Part shown: in pieces, positions 1-5,161 of the stretch
Layout of the letters: every line of letters begins with the position of its first letter
Position numbering within the stretch: the stretch's first letter is position 1
Source of the DNA: WJMT01 sp964456985
GTDB lineage: Bacteria > Acidobacteriota > Aminicenantia > Aminicenantales > Aminicenantaceae
DNA length: 9,890 bases
Direction of reading: 5' to 3'
Assembly: GCA_964456985.1 (NCBI GenBank)
Contig: CAYWDH010000074.1
Coordinates: 1 to 9,890 of the forward strand
Program-made: the position numbers and the translations under genes
Notes under the pieces: generated by a model
What the model saw: only the letters and a program-made list of their open reading frames with translations
Databases searched by the model: none
What the model was told of the DNA's origin: nothing

Positions 1-5
1 GAGAG

Positions 6-347
6 GTGGAGCGTAAGACGGGATCGCCAGCGAAACCCACCACGACAGGTTTTCGTGGCTACGCGATGAATTGCATCAATATCGAGTTTAAAGCTGCCGA
101 GATCACGAAGAGCGTTGATACAAAGATTCCGATGCTCAAAGAGCCTGTTGGCAGTCTTGGATTGAACAAGGGGGAGCTTGAGTTCCGGACGGAGTTTGAA
201 TTCCAAACTGGGAATATTACAGACGGTTCGCTATCGAGTCTAAGTGAGGCAAAGAAGAGAACGCAGAAGAAGTTCATTACGCAGCTAAACAGGGAGATCC
301 GGGAAGTTCACGGTGAAATGAAGGAGTACGGCTTGGTTGCTGACTGA
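6..347 (+). CDS. Hypothetical protein, possibly truncated at its 5' end by the window edge
   Basis: I do not recognise this protein. The frame is open from the very first bases, so the GTG at 6 need not be the start and the gene may begin outside the window; an internal ATG at 66 has no clear ribosome binding site. The encoded stretch of about 113 residues is soluble, with no signal peptide or membrane segment. Its N-terminal half is mixed, with a Phe/Glu-rich patch (around FRTEFEFQTGN), and its last 40 residues are Lys/Arg/Glu-rich and look helical (AKKRTQKKFITQLNREIREV). The stop is TGA at 345-347. Nothing around it suggests a function, and it is separated from the next gene by 400 bases. 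That it is coding rests only on the open frame and plausible composition, so it could be spurious or a decayed piece. Confidence 0.4.
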   Translation: MERKTGSPAKPTTTGFRGYAMNCINIEFKAAEITKSVDTKIPMLKEPVGSLGLNKGELEFRTEFEFQTGNITDGSLSSLSEAKKRTQKKFITQLNREIREVHGEMKEYGLVAD

Positions 348-748
348 TTGCGCCTGATGAGTCAACCATAATCCCTGGATAAACGGTTGGGATAGGTTGT
401 CTATCAATACGGAAAACACATCTCTGAGACAAGAGTCTATGGATTATCTGGAGTTTATCGCCCAGGGCTGATCTTGATTCCATCTATGCCTCTCTTAGGC
501 TGATTTTCTGATGTCCTCTCTTTTTTGTGGGTTACTCGTTGACTGGACGTGTTTTTTGTGTGTATTATTAATAGTGAGTTGCTTAGAGGGCGGAAATTTG
601 ATGAAATGGAAGAAAAATCACAGTCAACAGAAAAAAGAATTTCCTATGCTTTAAACTCTACTATAAGATCGCTGGCGAAGGGGAATAGGTTTTGTTGAAG
701 TTTAAAGATGAGTCAATACCGACGGAAGAATGAAAAGGAAAGATTAAA
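348..748. other. Intergenic stretch without a convincing gene
   Basis: Four hundred bases between the small first gene and the PD40 gene. No open frame here has good coding character; the two short + strand frames at 601-654 (17 codons, preceded by a GA-rich stretch) and 606-698 (30 codons) are too small to support without comparison. The stretch contains a promoter (539-568) and a weak 4-bp hairpin at GCCT-CTCTT-AGGC just before it. If the promoter is used, the PD40 transcript has an untranslated leader of roughly 170 bases. Confidence 0.55.
539..568 (+). promoter_or_regulatory. Sigma70-type promoter upstream of the PD40 gene
   Basis: TTGACT at 539-544 and TATTAT at 563-568 each match the -35 and -10 consensus at five of six bases, with an 18-base spacer. 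Transcription would begin near 575 and run into the PD40 gene at 749 and probably the hydrolase gene behind it. Confidence 0.5.
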
Positions 749-1738
749 ATGAAAAAACTCATTCTTATCAGTTATTTGCTGCTCGTAGCGGCAATTACAA
801 TTAGCGCACAGCAAAATGATTTTCCCAAACTCACCGGTCCATACCTCGGTCAGAAACCGCCTGGAATGACGCCGGAGATTTTTGCGCCAGGAATCATTTC
901 ACTTCCCTCACGAGAGCATAATTGTCCGTCATTTTCGGCTAACGGCATGGAGATATTTTTTTCAGTTGTTTATTACACTCCACATAATGTCATTTTTTCT
1001 ATGCATGAGGAGAATGGAATATGGTCTCCACCTGGTGTTATGTCTTTATGTGGAGAATACCAGGATGATGGACCATTTCTATCTCCTGATCAGAATCGTT
1101 TGTTTTTTATATCAAATAGGCCGCTTCAAGGAGGAACGGAGAGCAAGGACAGCGATATCTGGTATGTAGAAAGGACCGATGCCGGCTGGGGAAGCCCTAT
1201 TAACGCGGGCTCCGTAGTGAATTCGGAATATGGAGAATACCATTTGACAGTCTCAGCGAATGGGACGCTTTATTTTAATTCAGATCGACCGGGCGGTTAT
1301 GGAAAAGATGATATATATCTTTCACAATGGACTAATGGTCATTATGTTAAACCAAAAAACCTTGGAGAAAGCATCAATACCAAATATTTGGAACTTCAAC
1401 CCTTTGTTTCTCCAGATGAGAGTTATTTAATTTTCTCTTCCAACCGACCTGGAGGATTAGGTTGGCTTGATTTGTATATCTCTTTTAAAAGAGCAGATGG
1501 TTCGTGGACAAAAGCCAGGAATATGGGAAATATTATCAATACTGAAACTTGGGATGGTTCTCCATACGTAACACTTGATGGGAAATATTTCTTGTTCTGC
1601 AGCAATCGTATGTGCCCGCCAGTTACGGTCGAGAACTCTCCGACCTTTCAGATCATCCAGAGTATTCTACCTCATCTAAAAATTGATCCGGGAAATGTAT
1701 TCTGGGTTGATGCAAGAATTATTCAGACATTGAAATGA
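749..1738 (+). CDS. Exported PD40 (WD40-like/TolB-type) beta-propeller protein
   Basis: The protein has 329 residues. Residues 1-20 form a Sec signal peptide (MKK, a hydrophobic core, and a likely signal peptidase I site ISA|QQ), so it acts in the periplasm or outside. The rest is built of PD40 repeats, recognisable by a Ser-Pro-Asp/Ala-Asn-Gly turn followed by a strand and Ser-Asn-Arg: around 61-72 (SFSANGMEIFFS), 110-124 (FLSPDQNRLFFISNR), 168-192 (SANGTLYFNSDRPGG), 219-244 (FVSPDESYLIFSSNRPGG) and 273-287 (YVTLDGKYFLFCSNR). It ends in the strand GNVFWVDARII that closes such propellers. These repeats occur in TolB and in many exported proteins of unknown ligand, so no enzymatic role is claimed. 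The start ATG has AAGGAA eight bases upstream. It is followed at 65 bases by the hydrolase gene, probably in one transcript. Insertion-like residues 288-315 interrupt the last repeat. Confidence 0.85.
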   Translation: MKKLILISYLLLVAAITISAQQNDFPKLTGPYLGQKPPGMTPEIFAPGIISLPSREHNCPSFSANGMEIFFSVVYYTPHNVIFSMHEENGIWSPPGVMSLCGEYQDDGPFLSPDQNRLFFISNRPLQGGTESKDSDIWYVERTDAGWGSPINAGSVVNSEYGEYHLTVSANGTLYFNSDRPGGYGKDDIYLSQWTNGHYVKPKNLGESINTKYLELQPFVSPDESYLIFSSNRPGGLGWLDLYISFKRADGSWTKARNMGNIINTETWDGSPYVTLDGKYFLFCSNRMCPPVTVENSPTFQIIQSILPHLKIDPGNVFWVDARIIQTLK

Positions 1739-1791
1739 CATTTGGTAAACCGTGAATATGAAGAGTATAAATTTGGTTTAAAATTCAAGAA

Positions 1792-1798
1792 AAGGAGA
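1792..1798 (+). promoter_or_regulatory. Ribosome binding site of the MBL-fold hydrolase gene
   Basis: AAGGAGA ends five bases before the ATG at 1804. It is the strongest Shine-Dalgarno match in the window and fixes that start. No promoter is evident in the 65-base gap, which fits co-transcription with the PD40 gene. Confidence 0.7.
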
Positions 1799-1803
1799 TT
1801 GCT

Positions 1804-2865
1804 ATGAGGATTCTCAAATTCACACTGGTTTTTCTTTTTATCGGTATCGTTTTGAAATGTGTACATGCACAAAATGACATACCGATAACCATTGAAAAGA
1901 TCAGCGACCGTGTTATTGTACTCCGGTTAAAACACAATCCCAGCGGAACGAACATCACTGCTGTAAAATCTAAGAAAGGGATTATAGTTTTTGATACAGA
2001 GATGTCGTACCAAATTGCAGCGTATATTCGGAAAACAATTGAAAAAAGATTCAAGGATAAGAATGTTATCTACGTTGTAAACACACACCATCATTGGGAT
2101 CATACAAACGGAAATCAAACGTTTAAAGATGCAGTCATTATCGGTCACGATAATTGTACTAAAGGCATCCAGAATTTTGCTGCAGGAAAGGAAGAATTTG
2201 CTGAAAAATATAAGAAAAATTGGATTGATTTTTTAAAAAAACAATTGGAATCGTCTGAGCTTGAGGCAACTGAAAGAATACAAACCCAGGAACGGATTCG
2301 ATATGCTTTGATGGTTTATAATGAGTTGAAAGAAGGATTTGTTCCCACTCCTCCCAACATCACATTCAGTGACCGTCTCATACTGAGTCTTGAGGATATC
2401 ACATTACATATGATGTATTTGGGAATGTGTCATTCCGACAGTGATATCCTGATTCACATTCCAGAGGAGAAATTGTTGATTGTTGGTGATGCGTTCAATG
2501 GCCGCAGTATCAAGTCTATCGTGGAAAATGCTGACATTCCCCGCTGGCTTAATATTTTAGATGATCTCCTCCAAGATGAGAGTTCTATCGTTTATGCAGT
2601 ATCTGGTCACGGAGATATAATGAATCGACAGGATCTATTGAATCATCGGCAATACATCCAAGATCTTTGGGAAGGGATAAAATCTGCGATTTCAGAGGGA
2701 TTATCACTGGAGGCGATAAAGGTTCGTTTTGCATTAGAGAGCCATTTTCCTTACCTTAAACATCTCAGGCATACTTGGGATGACGGTACGGATTTTCATC
2801 TCTTGAATATAGAGACAGTCTGGAAGATGCTGAATGAAGAGCGTGATTCATACCCAGGCATTTAA
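1804..2865 (+). CDS. Exported metallo-beta-lactamase-fold hydrolase
   Basis: The protein has 353 residues. Residues 1-22 are a signal peptide (MRILKF, hydrophobic core, likely cut VHA|QN). The metallo-beta-lactamase fold follows: a first strand GIIVFDTEMS near 59-68, the metal motif HxHxDH in NTHHHWDHTNG (His95, His97, Asp99, His100), a third His in GMCHSDSD (His210), the bridging Asp in LIVGDAF (Asp229) and the last His in VSGHGD (His269). All ligands for a two-metal site are present, so it should be an active hydrolase, most likely with zinc. Between the two halves, 120-185 form a long helical insertion rich in Lys/Glu that may cover the active site. The family includes beta-lactamases, lactonases, glyoxalase II and thiol hydrolases; nothing here identifies the substrate, and a beta-lactam resistance role should not be assumed. 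It probably shares a transcript with the PD40 gene. Confidence 0.85.
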   Translation: MRILKFTLVFLFIGIVLKCVHAQNDIPITIEKISDRVIVLRLKHNPSGTNITAVKSKKGIIVFDTEMSYQIAAYIRKTIEKRFKDKNVIYVVNTHHHWDHTNGNQTFKDAVIIGHDNCTKGIQNFAAGKEEFAEKYKKNWIDFLKKQLESSELEATERIQTQERIRYALMVYNELKEGFVPTPPNITFSDRLILSLEDITLHMMYLGMCHSDSDILIHIPEEKLLIVGDAFNGRSIKSIVENADIPRWLNILDDLLQDESSIVYAVSGHGDIMNRQDLLNHRQYIQDLWEGIKSAISEGLSLEAIKVRFALESHFPYLKHLRHTWDDGTDFHLLNIETVWKMLNEERDSYPGI

Positions 2866-2868
2866 TAG

Positions 2869-3024
2869 TACGTTTTAAATACTGAGGAGTCGGATTGGTG
2901 CGCAATCGTTTCTCCGGACGGCAAATACCTCTTTTTTACCAGAAACGGCCCAGGGAACGGAGATATTTATTGGGTCTCTGCAAAGATCATAAAAGAGTTT
3001 AGTGATATGGAGACGTCCCATTAG
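2869..3024 (+). pseudogene. C-terminal remnant of a second PD40 propeller protein
   Basis: After the TAA of the hydrolase gene and a TAG at 2866-2868, the same frame stays open for 51 codons to the TAG at 3022-3024. The encoded peptide matches the last propeller blade of the 749-1738 protein: LNTEESDW against INTETWDG, VSPDGKYLFFTRNG against VTLDGKYFLFCSNR, and GDIYWVSAKII against GNVFWVDARII. There is no start codon with a ribosome binding site, so this is the tail of a gene whose body is gone. The similarity is at protein level with many silent and amino-acid differences, so it is not a recent copy of the neighbour. Its codons are more G/C-rich than those of the complete PD40 gene. Confidence 0.75.
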
Positions 3025-3089
3025 GGGACACACTAGTAGAGAACCCCGCATTTATGTACGCGGCTTACTACCAGAATGCAATCTTCCCA

Positions 3090-3109
3090 GGTTCTGACTC
3101 GTCAGAATC
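3090..3109. repeat. Inverted repeat upstream of the lexA promoter
   Basis: GGTTCTGA-CTCG-TCAGAATC forms an 8-bp stem, counting one G-T pair, with a 4-base loop. No T-run follows, so it is a poor terminator. It lies about 55 bases before the lexA -35 box and could be a protein-binding site or a remnant of DNA rearrangement. Confidence 0.4.
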
Positions 3110-3164
3110 CACTCTATATAGGGACTTACGTCTGCAGGATCGAGGTGGTATAAAATTTTTTTTC

Positions 3165-3193
3165 TTGACAAAGCGTTCCTGTGGAATTATCTT
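3165..3193 (+). promoter_or_regulatory. Promoter of the lexA-dinB-dnaE operon
   Basis: A perfect -35 box TTGACA at 3165-3170 is followed after 17 bases by TATCTT at 3188-3193, a 4/6 match to the -10 consensus. A T-run lies just upstream. Transcription would start near 3199, giving a very short leader before the lexA ATG at 3214. This also rules out the in-frame GTG at 3181 as a start, because it lies inside the promoter. Confidence 0.6.
3175..3187. promoter_or_regulatory. Candidate LexA operator in the promoter spacer
   Basis: GTTCC-TGT-GGAAT is a near-perfect palindrome (TTCC/GGAA perfect, outer G/T mismatched) placed exactly between the -35 and -10 boxes, where a bound repressor would block RNA polymerase. 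LexA usually represses its own gene, and LexA sites in several phyla are built on GTTC/GAAC half-sites. The assignment is inferred from position and symmetry; the sequence is not a known consensus for any phylum I can name. Confidence 0.35.
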
Positions 3194-3213
3194 ATCTAAT
3201 AAAGGTGAACAAA

Positions 3214-3828
3214 ATGGTGAACAGATCAAGGCCGGAATTGACCGAAAGGCAAAAAAAGGTTTTGCGGGCAGTGGAGGATTTCATCCGGAAGCGCGGCTAT
3301 GCGCCCACCATACGGCGGCTGGCCGGGATCCTCAATATTCAAAGCCCCTCCGCCGTGTTCAAGCATATCTCCAGCATAGAGAAAAAGGGTTATTTAAGAA
3401 GAGAAGGAGGGGAGATAAGACTCACGGGAGCCCCTTCTGTGGAGCCCCGTGTTCAGGTGCCTTTGGTCGGCCTGGTCCCTGCCGGAGACCCGAAGGAGGT
3501 TTTTGACAGCAGGGAAGAGGCCGTGGATGTTCCCGAGTGGATGCTGGGGCGCAAGAAGGGAAATGTCTTCTGTGTTCTTGTCGAAGGGAAAAGCATGGTG
3601 GATGCTTATATAGACGACGGGGACCGGGTTCTTTTGGAGAGGACCCATACGGCTCATTCCGGAGAGATGGTGGTGGCTTTTCTTGATGACGGTTCCATCA
3701 CTTTAAAGAGATTAAAGATCGATAACGGGAATATTTTTCTGGTCCCTGAGAATCCTGAATTCAAACCCATACAGGTTTCGGAACTGAAAATAATCGGGCG
3801 GGTTATCGGAGTGCTGCGGAAGTACTGA
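3214..3828 (+). CDS. lexA: LexA repressor, SOS regulator
   Basis: The protein has 204 residues from the ATG at 3214, close to the 202 of E. coli LexA. Residues 6-72 form the winged helix-turn-helix DNA-binding domain (LTERQKKVLRAVEDFI, then GYAPTIRRLAGILNIQSPSAV as the helix-turn-helix, then HISSIEKKGYLRR). The C-terminal half is the S24 self-cleavage domain: cleavage site Ala90-Gly91 in GLVPAGDP, nucleophile Ser127 in GKSMVD, and general base Lys165 in ITLKRLK. All match E. coli Ala84-Gly85, Ser119 and Lys156. It should repress SOS genes and cut itself when RecA is activated on single-stranded DNA. The start was chosen because AAAGG at 3201-3205 lies eight bases upstream and the promoter occupies the bases before it; GTG at 3217 is an alternative. 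It leads an operon with two lesion-bypass polymerases, so it probably controls its own operon. It could be the genome's only LexA or a cassette-specific second copy. Confidence 0.93.
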   Translation: MVNRSRPELTERQKKVLRAVEDFIRKRGYAPTIRRLAGILNIQSPSAVFKHISSIEKKGYLRREGGEIRLTGAPSVEPRVQVPLVGLVPAGDPKEVFDSREEAVDVPEWMLGRKKGNVFCVLVEGKSMVDAYIDDGDRVLLERTHTAHSGEMVVAFLDDGSITLKRLKIDNGNIFLVPENPEFKPIQVSELKIIGRVIGVLRKY

Positions 3829-3844
3829 TCCGGTCGACCCGGAT
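3828..3844 (+). repeat. Intercistronic hairpin between lexA and dinB
   Basis: ATCCGG-TCGAC-CCGGAT is a perfect 6-bp inverted repeat with a 5-base loop, starting on the last base of the lexA stop codon. No T-run follows, so full termination is unlikely. It may lower read-through or stabilise the lexA part of the mRNA, which would fit a need for more repressor than mutagenic polymerase. Confidence 0.4.
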
Positions 3845-3874
3845 TTCCGAGTTTAATAACCTGGAGTGATAGAG

Positions 3875-5098
3875 TTGAAAAGACGGTGTATTGTCCATAT
3901 TGATATCGATGCTTTCTTCGCATCCGTGGAAAAGCTTCTGGACCCCTCTCTTGAGGGAAAACCTGTTATCGTGGGCGGCCTTCCTCATGAAAGAGGCGTG
4001 GCTTCCACAGCTTCTTATGAGGCCAGAAAGTACGGCGTGCATTCGGGCATGCCGCTGCAAAAGGCTTATCAGCTGTGCCCTCACGGTATATTTATAAGGG
4101 GCAATCACCGGGTTTATGCTGCTTTTTCCAGGAATTTTCACCGCATTCTTTCACAGTACACTCCGGATATAGAGATGGCTTCCCTGGATGAGGCTTATCT
4201 GGACCTCAGCCGCTGCGGGGCGCTCTATTCCTCGTTCTCAAAAACAATCACCCAGATAAAACAGACTGTGGAGGGAAAACTAAAACTCTCTGTGTCCGTG
4301 GGCGTAGGGCCTAACAAGATTCTAGCCAAGCTGGCAACCAACAGAGCCAAACCCGGGGGATTGGTGGAAGTCAAACCGGGCTGCGAAGAGTCCTTTCTTA
4401 AGGAGCTTCCTATAGGGGCTCTTCCGGGAATCGGCTTTAAAGCCCGGGCTGAACTTGATATGCTCAACATACGGAAGATCAAAGACCTCTGGGGTCTGCC
4501 CCGGGAGGCTCTAAGGACACTTTTTGGATTAAGGGGGGAGGAGATCCGTCTCCAATCCCATGGTATTGATGACCGGCCTCTGGAGTCATCCGGAGAGCAG
4601 AAATCGATTTCCCGTGAGACCACTTTTCTTAAGGATATATGGGAGAGACGGCTCCTTCTGGCTCACCTGGCCTATCTTTGTGACCGTTTAAGTCTGGCTC
4701 TGAGAAAAGACCGCTGCTTCAGTCATATCATAGAGGCCAAGGTCAGGTGGTCTGATTTTAAAACCGAGGCCCGCCGGAGGCTCTTGGTGAATCCGGTTCA
4801 GGAAATGGATGATGTCTACCGAATAGCCAGAGAGCTGTTTTTGGATCTTTTTCAGGGCTCCCGTTTATCACTGCGTCTGGTGGGAGTCAAGGCTTCTGAC
4901 CTGGTCAGAAGCCGGACCCTTTCGCTTTTTGAGCCTCATTCTCTCCATAAAGAACGTCTGGGCTCGGCTGTTTTCGAGGTGAGAGAGAAATACGGGTTTG
5001 GCTCCCTTCTTACCGCCAGGGAGAAGATGCTGGAGGATGTGTACAGCTTCACAAAGGAGCGCGGTTTTGTACTGAAAACAGCTTCTCTCACCAAATAG
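3875..5098 (+). CDS. dinB: Y-family DNA polymerase, DinB/Pol IV type
   Basis: The protein has 407 residues if translation starts at TTG 3875, which has GGAG eight bases upstream; GTG at 3866 overlaps that GGAG and is less likely. The palm carries the Y-family motif IVHIDIDAFFASVE with Asp10 as first metal ligand and Phe15 at the steric-gate position, and SLDEAYLD with Asp105-Glu106. These three acids match E. coli DinB Asp8, Asp103 and Glu104, so it should be catalytically active. Further Y-family marks are YEARKYGVHSGMP (48-60), the finger/palm stretch SVGVGPNKILAKLAT (141-155), the helix-hairpin-helix GALPGIG (181-187) and the little-finger domain from about 240. TLSLF at 348-352 resembles a sliding-clamp-binding motif (QLxLF type), followed by about 55 extra residues. 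It bypasses lesions with low fidelity on the chromosome. In the related imuA-imuB-dnaE2 cassettes this slot holds ImuB, which lacks the acids; this one keeps them. Confidence 0.9.
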   Translation: MKRRCIVHIDIDAFFASVEKLLDPSLEGKPVIVGGLPHERGVASTASYEARKYGVHSGMPLQKAYQLCPHGIFIRGNHRVYAAFSRNFHRILSQYTPDIEMASLDEAYLDLSRCGALYSSFSKTITQIKQTVEGKLKLSVSVGVGPNKILAKLATNRAKPGGLVEVKPGCEESFLKELPIGALPGIGFKARAELDMLNIRKIKDLWGLPREALRTLFGLRGEEIRLQSHGIDDRPLESSGEQKSISRETTFLKDIWERRLLLAHLAYLCDRLSLALRKDRCFSHIIEAKVRWSDFKTEARRRLLVNPVQEMDDVYRIARELFLDLFQGSRLSLRLVGVKASDLVRSRTLSLFEPHSLHKERLGSAVFEVREKYGFGSLLTAREKMLEDVYSFTKERGFVLKTASLTK

Positions 5099-5142
5099 CC
5101 TCTGGCTTTTGTAATTTTTTTGCAAAACAGGTCATGGTTTTT

Positions 5143-5148
5143 GGAGGT
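5143..5148 (+). promoter_or_regulatory. Ribosome binding site of the dnaE-type gene
   Basis: GGAGGT precedes three possible starts: ATG 5151 (spacing 2, out of frame, reading only M-R-K-stop), GTG 5159 (spacing 10, in frame) and ATG 5162 (spacing 13, in frame). The stop of the three-codon frame (TGA 5160-5162) overlaps ATG 5162 by one base. Confidence 0.5.
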
Positions 5149-5161
5149 CAATGAGAAAGTG

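Noticed and set aside
40..58. CCACGA/TCGTGG hairpin as part of an RNA gene
   Set aside because: A lone 6-bp stem in an open reading frame; no tRNA or other RNA fold could be built around it.
277..483. 68-codon - strand frame across the end of the first gene and the intergenic stretch
   Set aside because: No ribosome binding site or recognisable motif, and it overlaps the first open frame.
882..1169. 95-codon + strand frame inside the PD40 gene
   Set aside because: Shadow frame; the propeller repeats are read in the other frame.
1804..2865. Reading the MBL-fold protein as a beta-lactamase resistance gene
   Set aside because: The metal motif is shared by many hydrolases; the long insertion and the context give no link to beta-lactams.
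3181..3213. GTG at 3181 as start of lexA
   Set aside because: It lies between the -35 and -10 boxes of the likely promoter and has no Shine-Dalgarno; ATG 3214 fits both the ribosome binding site and LexA family length.
3054..3506. 150-codon + strand frame overlapping the start of lexA
   Set aside because: It overlaps lexA in another frame, lacks a ribosome binding site, and reads as low-complexity Arg/Gly/Pro sequence typical of a shadow.
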